A DNA stretch of 64,000 nucleotides, from assembly GCF_021730395.1 (NCBI RefSeq), contig NC_069373.1, positions 50,930,501 to 50,994,500 of the forward strand, in the 5' to 3' direction. Positions within the stretch are counted from its first letter, which is position 1. The number at the start of each line of letters is the position of its first letter. Source of the stretch: Mercenaria mercenaria (lineage: Eukaryota; Mollusca; Bivalvia; Venerida; Veneridae). Position numbers and translations under genes: made by a program. The notes under the pieces are model-generated. The model was not told the DNA's origin and made no database searches. It saw nothing but the letters and a program-made list of their open reading frames with translations. Below are positions 1-15,000 of this stretch, in pieces.

Positions 1-342
1 GATATCTTGACAATGTAGTGCTATAACACCTCTTTAATATTCCCTTACTCGTGTAAATAATCTTGTTAACACATGGAATGACGATTTTGGCAAATATAAC
101 TTATTCTTCTTAATTTTAAAACCCTCCAAACGGGCCTCTCTTGCGCATGCGCAATAAAAACGGCAGCCCCGCCAGTGAAAATGTAAACAAGAAACCATAT
201 GGTAGGATTTCCACGATTATTATACTGATATGGTTACCTGTGAAAAAATTAACTTGATAAACTTCTTCAAAACAAGCGTCTGTATGATTAGGCAAAAAAT
301 ATGTAGACGAATCGCGAAAATAGAGCGCTGCGGGAGCGTGTC

Positions 343-585
343 CGGGGACTACTCGCGTGCCAGTATATGTCTTATGGCAACGTTCCAGCTTTTGATAGCG
401 GAGGAAGACCCCACGTGACATTCCCTGTATTATTTCATTCCTGGCGAGCACCTGGGTAGAACCAGCGACCTTCCGTAAGCCAGCTAAATGTCTTCCTCAC
501 ATGAAGAATTCAACGCACCGAAAGACGCTCGAAGCGGCATCGGTGAGGGGCCAGCGACCTTAACCACTTGGCCACATATGCCACC
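343..585 (-). repeat. tRNA-derived SINE copy (diverged)
   Basis: Read on the - strand, this begins with a tRNA-like head (GTGGTTAAGG, A-box-like) and then matches the better copy at 24,395-24,655 in order. Shared blocks include TTCTTCATGTGAG and AGCTGGCTTACGGAAG. The far end is diverged and lacks a clear tail. Bases 1-342 and 586-705 hold no gene that can be supported. Confidence 0.6.
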
Positions 586-721
586 TTATAAAAATCTGTT
601 TAAGCAAAAAGTGTTAAACTTAATGGCTATAACACCTGGCTATAAAATGTCATGAAATAGTATATTCAAATTATCTTTAATAACGTATTAAAGCGGTGGA
701 TACAGTCTGGCAGATTTACAG

Positions 722-3700
722 CACGATTCTGTTCGGGATGTTTTCAAGCGTGTGAACGGTTTGAGTTGTGACGTCCCTCGACCCAGCAATTGCGATTTCA
801 AGAGCAAGTACAGAAATGCAGACGGGTCATGTAACAACAGGCGCAATCCGGAATGGGGGATGGCCGGAAGTGTACAACGGAGAGTTTTATCAAACGATTA
901 CGGTGAGTTATAATGTATGTCCACCTTTGTGTTAAAACTATGTTAATCTTTTTCAAAGCTTTATTTAGTGGCTGCTATATGCCAAAATAACTTTACCTGT
1001 TTTTTACGTGCAATACAAATAGCTGTCATCTGTTGTCTGTCATGCTTGCCTCAGAAATAATTCCAGGGGGTATTTTCGTATTTTTGTCAGATCATTTCAG
1101 ACGAAATTATATAAACAGTAGTTGTAATTGATTTTTCTTGTCAGAAACGAAGCAGACTTATTTTACACAATAGATGACGGCCCTTTTCAAATACACGTTT
1201 GAAGATGACCAGTAAAATTTTGATCGTTTATCTTTATGTTCATTTTACAGCTAACTTCTGTCATTTTTCTCTCCTATATCTTTTATCATTACATATGACT
1301 GTTTATTTGAATCATCGGTAATAACTTGTGCAATATGTCCGTTCTATATTCAACACATGGTTACTTCGTCAGTAAGTGAAAATGTATAAAAAACTGAAAA
1401 ATAATTTCTAATGTCATGCAATAAAACACTTATTGAATGGTTTACCGTCAATAGTCGAATCTACAGACCTTTCATCCATCGGAACTCTGGGCAATATATT
1501 TGACTAGTGACCGGCAAGCCATTCAATCAGTCTGTACTGCAATACAGTGCACGTCTGTGCACTTATATCATTTGGATGACTTCAAACACTTGCTATACTT
1601 TATGTGAAAGTTGTTGAACGGCCCTTTAAAGTATATTCGCCGTAGTCTGAATTTTCTGAATAAATATATGCCTGTGCATAAACAAAATACATTAATTGTT
1701 TCTTAATGAGGTATAATTATAAATCGTTTCCTCTTTTCTTTTTTTAATGAGGCATTTTTATATTTTTGACCCCAGTACGAGAAGTATTACATTAATATTC
1801 AATTTATCTTATAGATGACAATCTTGGTTCACCAAGAACAAAAGGCCTTAGAGGCCGTTCACTGCCAAATCCCAGAACCGTGAGTAACAGTGTTCACTGT
1901 AGTCCATCCTTCCAGGAGACTCGGAGCGACAGACTTACTTTACATGTAATGGGGTTCGGACAGTTCTTAGATCATGACATTGCTCGAACGCCTGAGACAG
2001 ATCTAGAGAGTAGGTGAATTTTTGTAAGAGACTTCTCAGTATGAACTTAGAATATGCAGGGAAACATAAATCTAGAATTCATCCCAAATTATAAACAATT
2101 TAACCCTTGGCCTGCTGTCGGCAAGTGGCTCTGCCTTTGCGACCAGTGCAGACCAAGATCATGATCTGCACTGTTCCGCTATTCAGTCAGTATTTTTAAG
2201 GTCATACCCCTTTTAACTGTTAATGGTACTATCCAAATTGAAAGATGGACTAGTTCATTTTAGAAATTTAGCAGGATAAGGGTTAAATAATAATAAAGAA
2301 TACGCTGATATTTCGTATTTTCATTCGAGTGCTTGCACATTAATAAACGTCTTAAAATATCCAATCTCAAACTGTATAATGTTTAGGTATTTCAGCCAAA
2401 AAATCAAAATGTACTCGACGTGTAAATGCAAAATATGTAAATATGTAAACAAGTTCAAAACGAGGCATTGATTTCATTATTTTATATGTTTATTTTTCTT
2501 TCTTTTTCTATTCAAGGCTCTGTTCTGTGGAGACAGACTCGTGGTCTTTTTATCAGCGGATATCGCCTTTAAACATTATATATGATCACCTGTCTAAATA
2601 TAAATATTCATATTACATCGTTATGAGTTAATCAAATACGCAATGTCCCAGTACAGTTAAGTTCTCTAACAATGAATTTTATCAGACTACAAGATATGTA
2701 AGATATTAACTTAGTAGCCTTTGACAATGCTTTTGTTTGTTTGTTTTGGGTTTAACACCGTTTTTCAACAGTATTTTAGTCATGTAACAGCGGGCAGTTA
2801 ACCTAACCAGTGTTCCTGGATTCAGTACCTGTACCAACCTGTTTTCCGCAAGTAACTGCCAACTTCCCCACATGAATTATCAGAGGTGGAGGACGAATGA
2901 TTTCAGACACAATGTCTTTCATAAAATCGTCACGGTGAGCATACGCCCCGCCCGAGGATCGAACTTGCGACCCCGCGATCCATAGACCAACGCTCTCCCT
3001 ACTGAGCTAAGCGGGCGGGCACTTTTGACAATGCAGTGTATATTGTGTGCACGGTCATTAAGATGTGTACTGTTTACTTACAGTGGAGGAGAACTGTTGC
3101 GATACAAACTTGAGAGGAGAGTAAGTTCTTTCATTGAATGATATATTTTAAATGAAATTTGAGAAAACATGCCCTGGAGGGACATTTGACTTCCGTATAT
3201 CCTACCTTTAACTTTCTTACTTCCAACTTCCAACTTTTGCACTTCTGATTTCTAATTTCCTGACTTCTGACTGCCGACTTCTCCCTTTCAAGCTTCTTAC
3301 TTCTTACTTCCTCTCTTCTTAGTTCTAACTACCTCGCTTCCGACTACTGATTTCCAATTTCTTCACTTCTAACTTATAACTTGCAAACTTCTCATTTCTT
3401 ACGTACAGTTTCCATACTTCTTACTTCTAACTGATTGACTTCTGATTCCAACTTCTCAAATCTGACCTCTGACTTCTGACGTCCAATTGCCACTCTTTTA
3501 ACTTTCAACTTCAAACCACTAAGTTCTAACTTCCTGACTTGTGACTTCTAACTTTCAAACTTCTTATTTCTGACTTTCAACTTCTGACTTTCGACTTCCA
3601 CGCATCTGCCTACCAACTTCCAATTTCTGACTTCTAACTTCCTGACTTCCGGCTTTCAACTTCAGAACTTCTGACTTCCAGCTTTCCCTCTTCCTACTTC

Positions 3701-6700
3701 TATACTAAGTAAGGAGTGGGGAAGTAGGAAATCAGGAGTCGAAATTCAGGAAGTTGGAAGTCAGAAATGCGGAAATTAGAAGTCAGAAGTGCAGAAGTAA
3801 GAAGTAGAAAGTAAGAAGTCAAGAAATTGGAAGTCAGAAGTGCAAAAGTTAGAAGTCAAAAGCTGGAAGTGCGAAAGTCAAATGTCCTCCAGGGCTTCCA
3901 CAATATTGACACCGTAGCAAATAATTTTCTACCGAAGACAACTTTATAAACTGTTAAATATTTGCACTACTTTTTAATTTTTTAATCTGATATCTGTAAA
4001 AAGCTACTGTTATTTTGTATATACTGTGTCTTATTGTGGACTTTTTAATCTGAGTACATATTTAGACCCTGAAAATTTATCTAAAACACGTTGCGGGGTA
4101 TTTTGTAACTGTATACAGATTGCTAATACCTTTAAATGAGCCGCACCATGAGAAAACCAACATAGTGGGTTTGCGACCAGCATAGATACAAACCAGGCTA
4201 CGCATCCGCGCAGTCTGGTCATGATCCATTCTATTCGCTAACAGTTTCTCTAATTCCAATAGGCTTTAAAAGCGAACAGCATGGATCCTGACCAGACTGC
4301 GCGGATGCGCAGGCTGGTCTGGATCTATGCTAGTCGCAAACCCACTATGTTGGTTTTCTCATGACACGGCTCAAATATTGAAAGGAAACGTATATATTCA
4401 TTTTGCAGTATTGACAAGTGTTTCAATATCATTATGCCGCAGTTCGGCCTCGAATTTTCCTCCTCCATATTTGTACCTGGGTATTGTATGGAAGTCAGGC
4501 GATCAGCGCCCGTGTTCTGTCCTGATGGTATGGTTAACATAGTTTTTTAATTCATTTTCACGAAAACCTGCTAGAATGTACCCGCTTCCAATTTAACGAT
4601 AATGGATAAACAGAGATTATTAGGATGCTGTCTTCCTGAACTAAAGTTTATACTGCAAGTCAGAGAAAATATAGTTTTGCTGAATTGGATGTGTTTTCTG
4701 AGACGAGCCATGTACACTTAAGCTGAGACAGAAAATCTAATATTCTATTTGTCATGCAACCAATAAAACCTACCAATTTCAACACATTGTTCTATATGCA
4801 TGATGTGCATGAAAAAAAAATGTGTTCTGTTCGTGCAAAAGAGAAATACAAGTATTAACATGATCAAATTAGCGTTCCCATAATTTAGGGGAATGGTTTA
4901 GATACAATTAATCCTAATATAACAATAATAAATGTGTCAGAGCATCATCATTTTATATGAGCCGCGCCATGAGAAAATCAACATAATGGCTTTGCGACCA
5001 GCATGGATCCAGATCAGGATCCATGCTGTTCGCTAACGGTTCCTCTAATTGCAGTAGGCTTTAAAAGCGAACAACATGGATCCTGACCAGACTGCGCGGA
5101 TGCATGCTGGTCGCAAAGCCACTATGTTGATTTTCTCATGGCACGGCTCACATCATTATTAAACTGATGTGCAATATCATATAAACTATCTAACTCAACG
5201 TTACTGTAAGTATAGAAATGACATAAGACTTAATCCGTTAGACTGAATATAAATACATGTACATAAAGGTGTTTTGATATTAGCCCGGCATTATGTTATA
5301 AAATCCAGTGATTCTGTCAATATGTTTTCAGCTACATCAAACGGTGTTTCTTTAAGGCAACAGACGACCAGCCTAACGTCATTTGTTGACGCATCCAATG
5401 TGTATGGTTCATCTGCGTCCAGGCAAGAAGAACTTCGTGAAAATGGTAATACTTTTTTTTACTCTTTTCGATAACAAACATTTATAACATTGATAATTCT
5501 TAATCTGCAAGTCTAAAACTTTAAACTGGAAGACGAATACTGACCTGTCATAATTATGGAGATCACGCTGCCGCATTCATAGACTTATATGCAATTATAT
5601 GTTGCTTTTTGGTGTAACTGTTGTTGTTGTTTTAGACCCTTTGTTATAATATTGATCATTCTTAACCATGGCAGTCGGATATTGACCGGTCATAATACTG
5701 GAGATAGCGCTGCCGCATTCATAGACTTATATGCAATTATTTGTGTTATTTGGTGTAACTGTTGTTTGGTTATGTTTTTTAACCTTTTATAATCATTGAT
5801 CATATCTAACCATGGCAGTACGATATGACCGTCATAATACTGGAGATAGCGCTGCCGCATTCATAGACTTATATGCAATTATTTGTTGTATTTTGGTGTA
5901 ACTGTTGTTGTTGTTTTAGACCCTTTGTTATAATATTGATCATTCTTAACCATGGCAGTCGGATATTGACCGGTCATAATACTGGAGATAGCGCTGCCGC
6001 ATTCATAGACTTATATGCAATTATTTGTTGTATTTTGGTGTAACTGTTGTTGTTGTTTTAGACCCTTTGTTATAATATTGATCATTCTTAACCATGGCAG
6101 TCGGATATTGACCGGTCATAATACTGGAGATAGCGCTGCCGCATTCATAGACTTGTATGCAATTATTTGTTGTATTTTGGTGTAACTGTTGTTGTTGTTG
6201 CTTTTAGACCCATATCAGCTTTGCTGTCAAATATAAGTAGTCGCAACTTGACCGCGATGGTTGACCTTCGGCTGATTATTCATATCGATTAGTTCAATGT
6301 AGAAATAAAGGGTGATTAGGGTAGCCATGTATATTTTTATGGAATTAGTTTGTATACAGTGCTGTATCAAAGTAGGTATACCTACATTTTGATCAGTTAA
6401 AACTTTCCAATACACTAATTTATAATTACACAAATTTATAATTCCACTTCTCATACAGCTCGTGTTTTACGTTACTCCTTTTCAATAATAGGATTGGCCT
6501 CATTATGTATTATAATACAAAGGTCAACCATCGGGGTTAAGTTGCGTCCACTATACCTTAAAGGTATAATCGTATCTGTGTTTGGTTTGTAGGGAAACCT
6601 GATAGGTAATTACTACTTGTTGTGTACACAGTGGTTTTAAATTGCGGACATAGCTAGCGAAGGTATAAAACATTTAAAAAGAAATGCAAGATCCGTAAAT

Positions 6701-9700
6701 ATTATTTCAGAGAATGGGTATCGCTTGAAGACAGCAATTTTTGGTAACCAGGAACGACTGCCCAATGGTCCCAGTGATACTTGTACTTTGACAAATTCTT
6801 CTCAGGATTGCTCCGCAGCAGGTAACCAATTTGCAGTGGAACCTCTGTCGCTTGAATAAATATCTTTAACGTGGATAGAAACAAATGGGCTTATTATCGT
6901 ATGAAATCAATTTACCGTTTACAGATCTGCTGTTAAACTTTAAAGTCATTGTCAAAGGATGCGATAGAGTGTGCGGCTAGTGTTCAACGGATACGTCAAC
7001 TATATGTGACTGTCATGTGTAAGACATATACTCATTTAAGAGTCTTTTGTGTCTAAAAATAGTTTGGAAACAATAAAAATCTTCTAATTTGTTTCAATAT
7101 TTGAATGGTGTTTCATTGATAATAAGTCTATAAGTATATTCCTATCCCCGACCTTTTATGGTATTCATGTATTTGAACTATGTTTTAAAACCAGAAACCT
7201 GCAAATATGTCCTCTCTTTTTCTTCTAATATTTTTGTTCTTAATCCCATTTAGTACGCGCTTATCAAATGACACAAAAACAAGTGGAATCTAATGTATTC
7301 CAAGTCATCAGTGTTGCAACAAATTCGAATTCCGGACATTATATTCAACTTTTCTAAAGAGGGAATGTTTTGAAAATAATATATTTTCCATGGGTAGTAT
7401 CTAATATAATAGTAAGCCTTAAATGTTTCACTATTTACACGTTTCTTATTCTAATATGTTCGTTAGGACAAAACTTCTCCTGCATCTACATACGTGGCAA
7501 TATATGCTCTCATAATCTAAAAAAAAATACAACAGAAATGAGTTTTTGTAAATTATACAGCGGAGATCTTTCTGAATACATTACAAAACAGGAATGTCCA
7601 CTAACAAAGACAACTTTGAAGAATTCAAAACATTCCCTTCTTTTTTATACCGCCATAAAACGAAGTTTGGGAGGGCATATAGGAGTGAGCTTGGCGGTCG
7701 TTCGGTCAGTTGGTCGATCGGTCTGTCCGTTGGTTTTCATGATTTCCGGACAATAACTCAAGAAAGGCTTGACAGATTTTAATAATTTTTGGAACATAGG
7801 TGTAACATCAGAAAATACAGGTTAAGTTCGACTTTGAGGTCAGTAGGTCAAAGGTCAAGGTCACAGTGATCCTGAACTGTTAAACGGTTTCCGGACGATA
7901 ACTTGAGAACGTTTATGTCTAGGATCATATATTTAGGTACACAGATGTAACACCATGAAATATATGTCAAGTTTGACTTTGAGGTCAGTAGGTCAAAGAT
8001 CAATGTCACAGTGACCTTGAACAGTTAAATGGTTTCCGGATAATAACTTGAGAACGCTTGGGCCTAGGATCATATATTTTGTTACATAGGTGTAACATCA
8101 TGAAATACAGGTCAAGTTTGACTTTGAGGTTAGTAGGTCAAAGGTCAAGGTCACAAAGACATGAGACAGTTAAACGGTTTCCGGATGATAACTTGAGAAT
8201 GTTAGGGCCTAGGATCATGAAAATTGATAGGGAGGTTGGTCATGACAAGCAAATGATCCCTAATGATTATGAGGACAGTAGGTCACAGGTCAAGGTCACA
8301 GTGACCGAGAACATTTAAATGGTTTTTAGACAATAACTTCAGAACGCTTGTGTCTAGGATCGTGAAACTTAATAGGAAGGTTGGTCATGACTAGCAGATG
8401 ACCTCTATAGATTTCGAGTTCAAAAGGTCAAAGGTCAGAGTGACCCGGAACATTTAAATCTTTTCTGGACAATAACCTGAGAACGCTTGGGCAGAGGATC
8501 ATGAAACTTCATAGAGAGGTTGATCATGACCAGCAGATGACTTTGAGGTCAGTAGGTCAAAGGTCAAACAAGTTCGGCTTTGACATTGGCTTAGTTCTGT
8601 GACAATGCCATATTGTGGGGGTATAATTCGTCACTCCTGTGACAACTCTAGTTTACTTTTATCTACAAATGAAAGCATTACTTTAGTGTCATTTATCACC
8701 TTTACAGGTGACGGCAGGGTCAATGAAGTGCCAACTCTGACATCTTATCATTTTCTCTTCGTAAAAGAGCACAACCGAATTGCGGACACAATAAAAGGTT
8801 CGTAATCTTATTTTCATTTTTTTTTGCTCTCCATAGTATACATCTGAAGTATATAAAATGTGGTGCCACGAGAGAGATTGTCTTTTTGCAAAAAAAAATA
8901 CACACAGCTATTTAATTATATTTGAATATTTTTATTACGTGAACTCTGACTGCTTGAACTTTTGAGTATATACATACCAGATTAATAACAAATTTAAGTG
9001 AAAAGACAACACGTCGAGTGAAATATATACATGATACATTACTGTCAAACTTCAATACATTGATACACTGATATGCCTCTTTTCATTTACAGTGTAAATT
9101 AAAGCAGTTCAGTGTGTGATAAACCGTAAGTGGTAGCCTAGCATACTTTATTTTGATAACCTAGAATAATGCCCGGACCCGGCAAACCGAAAGAAACCTC
9201 TTCCTATGAACAAATGTCATCTCGTATGTAAATTTATCAAAAAGAAAACGTCTTTGATTTGTTCTCTGTACTATTTCTTCCAGAATTTTACGACAATGAT
9301 GAAACAATCTTTCAAGAAACAAGACGAATACTGATCGCGATCATGCAGAAGATTGTTTATGACGAATTTCTGCCTTCATTCTTCTCACAGAAAGGATTGA
9401 GCGAGTACAAACTGCAAAGTTCAGCTAATTACGTATACAATCCTGACACTGATCCAACGATGTTGAACGCATTCGGCATTGCTTACAGGTTAGTTACCTA
9501 TGTAATAATTTAGACTGTGACTCAATGCAGACTTGGAGCGCCGGTATAAATTACAGACTCCGGTACACACCGGATTAACTAAATTTGATCGAAAATATCT
9601 TAAATGTATATATTTTGTAACCTTTATATATATACCTTTAGTCAGTATTTTATGCATATTGTACACTTAATGCATGCGGACATGCAAAAATATGCATATT

Positions 9701-11015
9701 TTTGCCGTGCGCTACAATTGATAATCACTTTCGGGCATGCGCAGAAGACCGCTCCAAGTCTGCAATGAGTTACATCGAATAATTTATAGATAATGTAATA
9801 TAAGGAAGGCTGCAAAAGAATTATGAAGATAAATTGTTCTGAGCTAAATTTGATAATGCGTTTAGCATCTGTTTTGTAAAACAGAGGTAAAATTCCACAT
9901 AATTTTTTTTTCAATGTGTTTATGCGTTTTACTTAAAGATTAAATAAAGAGTTGTCTTTATTTGGTTAGCTCAACTACTCCACTAGTAATGCATTTCAAT
10001 TTTGGTGAAACATGTTTGCAATTTCATGTGAAAGTCAAAAAGAAAGGAGTAAAGGTAAGACGGTGCACATGGAACAGTTCATTGTAGTGTACCAACAGTG
10101 TGGTCACACGTAGACTATAGAGGATTGATAAACCCTGCTAGAAACAGTTAGACTGACGATCACTAGTGATAATATGCCGTTTTGAGGAAAGACATAACGC
10201 GTAGTAGTTTAAACAGCATGTTTTCTTTCAGAGTTGGACATTCATGGATATCACAACGAATGCGCCTATTCAGTAGATCCCTTACCCTAATCCACACTCC
10301 AGGCTTTACCAGGAAAACAGAGAACACCTTTAATAATCCAGACATGACATATTTACCAAATGGATTTGAAAGGCTTGCCTACTACTTGTCTGGGACCCAA
10401 TCGCCAGAGACTGACAGGTATACCCTTACCCTGCTAAATTTCTATAATAAACTTGTCCATTTTTCAATTTTGACAGTACCATTAACTGTTAGAAGCGGTG
10501 CACACCAAAAGGATACTGACTGAATAGCGACCAGTGCAGATCATGATCAGACTGCACAGATGTGCAGGCTGATCTTGATCTGCACTGGTCGCAAAGGCAG
10601 AATCAATCGTGTCCAGCATGATAAGGGTTAAACGTGGCAATAACCGTAAAATCAACTAACACTAAAACCCGTTAAATCTAATGGCCGCTATGAACCTTTG
10701 TCAAGTCTTATTTTGCCAAAATGAAGTATTAATCATATATATTTTCGGAAAGCGAAATAAATGTAACTTGTAGCCGCGTGTCTTGATACAATTCTAAAAA
10801 CCGAGAAGAAATTATTGTTTCAAAGCGGAATATTTTGTTAACGACGGTCATGGCAAAGGCGGCATATATTTAGAAAGACTATTACAAACGATAATTAAAA
10901 TGAGTGTAATCTTGTGCTTTACATATTATACCTAAATGTCCCAACATATTACAGTTGATAGTATTTACCTGTCAATGACAGCTTTTTAGACATTTAGCAC
11001 TGCAACATGCACAGA

Positions 11016-11053
<38 letters not shown>

Positions 11054-12057
11054 CTGCAATGCTAAATGTCAGCCTTTACAATAATCATTTATTAAATGCA
11101 TATATATTTTTCATGTATTATCTATTACTCACTTTACTTTATACGTTAACATTTAGTATATGTTCAGTTGTATAAAATTATTAAGTAATATACAAATCAT
11201 ATTAAAATATATATTCTGTTCTGTTCCATTCTATAAAGTAACATTTATACATTAAACTCACAGGTTTAAATAAAAGTTGCTTCTCCTTAAATGTAAGAAT
11301 TACAATAAAATGTACATCTACTAAATCTAAGTAATATATATTTTATTTTTTTCAAGATGTTAACAATAAAATTTTTAGTCTTATTAAAACCATATTCATT
11401 GGAATTCTGCATGGAAAGGTGTGCATGAAAAACTAGAAAACGTTGCTTCGTTTTTTCTCATCATTTACGCTTACTAAATTTCATCTAAGATAATGCACCA
11501 TTTTAAATTAAAAAATATCATCATATAATTTAATTCCTACGATGTCAGTTGAAATACTTCAGCATTATTGAAGAAGCCGTACGAAGCCGGCTGTTTTTAG
11601 ATACAGACAATAACATAGCATTTGATCTTGCGGCACTCAACATTCAAAGAGGACGGGACCATGGACTTCCGTCCTACAACAAATACAGGAAGTGGTGCGG
11701 ATTGTCTTCTGTTGGTAGAAAATGGGCATATGATGGCAATTCTGGTCTCATTGATCACACATATCGTGCACGACAAATGTTAAAAGGTGCTGGTTATAAG
11801 TAAGTAAAAGTTGAAGTTGATATTTGTTAAATACGAAAGTATACATGTAGGTCGCGAAATCCATTCGCTTAGCTTCTGCAACTGTGAAATCATTTATTTC
11901 TATAGGCATAACATTTCGTTGCTTTTGCCAAATCTACATCTCAGGGGCTCAAATTCATGGTTACTAAACTTAAAAGATAAAGAAATATATAGGAATGTCG
12001 TGTTTGTTGGAATTTAATTTTATGAAATGCATGTAACCACGATAATGAGAACCTCCA

Positions 12058-12088
<31 letters not shown>

Positions 12089-15000
12089 CCCCCGCAAAAA
12101 ATTAATCGTGGCTGGTGCCAAAAAGACTACTCCATGCGTCTCAGATATCAAGTTGAAAGATAAAAAATATAGGGATGTTCTGTGATTTAATTTCATGAAA
12201 TGACATACATGTAACCACGAAATGCACAAAAACTACTCCCTGCAAAAAATAATGATTTTAGAGTAATTAGTTCGAATCATGTGTACGGTAGCGAGGATGG
12301 TTTTAAAGTTGCTACATCTAACACCTTTCCACTATCGTTTGAGGCCTTAAATTACTTACTACTTGAAGAGTAATCCGACTACAAGACATCAACAGTAACA
12401 TATTAATGTACTCTGCGAATTTTATGATAGCACGAAAATCTGTTTTTATTCACAAGTATTATATTGTGGTGAGTGTTTAACAGGCTTTTTTTCTGAAGAA
12501 TTTAAATAATGCAAACCTGTATTAGGCGGTCAGCAAATAGAGTGACACAGTCTGGCTGCTTAATGCAGGTGGGCGGTTTATACAGGTGACCGCTTAGATA
12601 GGTTCAATTGTACTTTCTAAAATGTTCATAATATTATATATTTTAAGCAAACAATATTATACATTTTAAGCAAACACCCTAAAAATAACTTTTTTTTTAT
12701 TGTCAATCTGCTGTACATTGAGTTTCATCATGTATGAAAGAGAAATGAAATAGACATAGTTCATTTGTGCAATGAACATCTCATAACTGTTTAATACAGC
12801 ACATCTTAACATATATAACATTATACCAATATAGATCACCACGTGATATCGACCTGTTTGTCGGCGGACTAACGGAGACTCCACTAAGCGGCGGAAATCT
12901 TGGACCTACGTTTGAGTGTATAATAGGGCGGCAGTTCCAACGACTGAAATTCGGCGACAGACTTTGGTACCAGAACAAAGATGCTGGATTCACAAACGGT
13001 ATGATTAAGATTACAGATAAACTTAATTCTGGATGGATAAAAAAGAGTCTATATTCAGGCGCTATAAGTAGCCAAATGGTTAAAAGTGGCTTCGAGAAGA
13101 TGGAATACAATGCTACCAACGAACATCGCATTTGAGCTTCACTCAGCTGCTAAAGTTAATTCACATTGACTTGCCTGTCATTAAACTAATTTTTAGAAAG
13201 TTTTTGTCGAAGTTCGATTTAAAAATCGCTGCCAACCTTTTGTTATAGGATACACATCCCATATAAGCTATTACTATGCGTAGCAAAAAAAAAACGATTT
13301 GTAAACAACACCTTCATTGCTTTAAATAATTTGTTTTTCCTTACCTTCAGATCAAATTGCAGCTATTCAAGGATATTCATTATCCAAAGTTCTTTGCAAC
13401 AACTACAACTTCGAAAAAGTCCACTTTCCGAGTGCATTTGAATCACGGTAGGTTCATCCATCATGACTTTTGTACACACTGACTTTTCCTGTAACTACAA
13501 TAATATTATTAAATAAATATTATAATATATAAGTTTGTATGATGTCCTTGTATGATATTATATATATTTTTTCAACAGAACAGAACAGAACAGACATTTT
13601 ATTAATATCTAACTTGAACATTTACAGCTCATCATTACATACAAACAAAATCATACATGCATACAGTAATGTAAATATAACAAAAAAAAGGCAAACGAAA
13701 TATCTATCGTCTGTTGCAATGAATTCAGTTCATTCGATGAACTTAACTTAAAGGGGTATTTTACAAAGCAAAGCCAATGTATTCAACGCTTTAACACGTG
13801 TAGCATTTAAAAATTTAGTAATTTTAGCATACTTGGGCGTCTATGGTAATATCTAGGTATATAGTGTCCTCGTAATAAGGCAAACAATCGGACAAATTAA
13901 CGCAAAATGATATTCATTTTCAATGTCGTTTCATTGACAAAGTGTACATTTTCTATCGTTTCTATGTCTACTAGTTTAAATAGAAAGCTAGTGGGAAGAT
14001 AAATGTAATTTAGATAAAATATTTCCTAAACAATAAAATTCATTTTGCCAATATTTTCTGATATTTTGAAATCGTAGTTTAATTCTTTATATAAAAACAA
14101 AGAAGATCTTGAACAAATATCTTGTCTCCAGTTATTTATAAACATGTCTGAAAACATGCACATACATATTAGTATTTATGGAAGATTCAGGAAAGCCTGC
14201 GTCACTGGCACCAGAACAGAAAGAAAATGCCTCTGTTACAACCACATTTGTAATAAAAACCAGATTTGTAATAATTATAACATTTCTTGTTTTTATTACA
14301 AAAGTGGTTGCAAAGGTTCAACCACATTTGTAATAACCAGATTTGTAATAAAAATCGCAAACACTTTTTTCGGGAGATGTGTTTTCCCACGTGATATTCA
14401 AGCTTATGCATGCGTGTTTAAGCACGTGCAGGTCGAATTAAACTGTCATGGGTCATTTCAGACTCCAAATGTTTTACCTGAAATCCTTGTTCACGGACAT
14501 ATTTTACTTTAGAAAATTATTACATTTCTCGTTTTTATTACAAAAGTGGTTGCAAAGGTTCAACCACATTTGTAATAACCAGATTTGTAATAAAAATCGC
14601 AAACTTTTCTTTTCGGGAGATGTGTTTCCCACGTGATATTCAAGCTTATAGCATGCGTTATTAAGCACGTGCAGGTCGAATTAAACTGTCCTGAGTCATT
14701 TAAGACTACAAATGTTTTACCTGAAATCCCTGTTCATGGACATATTTTACTTTAAAAAATTATTACATTTCTCGTTTTTATTACAAAAGTGGTTGCGAAG
14801 GTTCAACCACATTTGTAATAACCAGATTTGTAATAAAAATCGCAAACACTTTTTTTCGAGAGATGTGTTTTCCCACGTGATATTCAAGCTTAGCATGCGT
14901 TATTAAGCACGTGCAGGTCGAATTAAACTGTCTAGGGTCATTTAAGACTCCAAATGTTTTACCTGAAATCCTTGTTCATGGACATATTTGACTTTAAAAA

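Noticed and set aside
116-451. 111-codon open frame on the - strand
   Set aside because: Covers the diverged SINE and its flank; no recognisable domain.
2930-3020. A tRNA gene (A and B boxes present, - strand)
   Set aside because: It is the head of a SINE with an 11-bp target duplication; the cloverleaf 3' half and acceptor stem are not supported.
4031-4540. Overlapping open frames on both strands (for example [12 protein letters not shown]...)
   Set aside because: They read through the M1 hairpin MITE; the same peptides occur in other copies of the palindrome.
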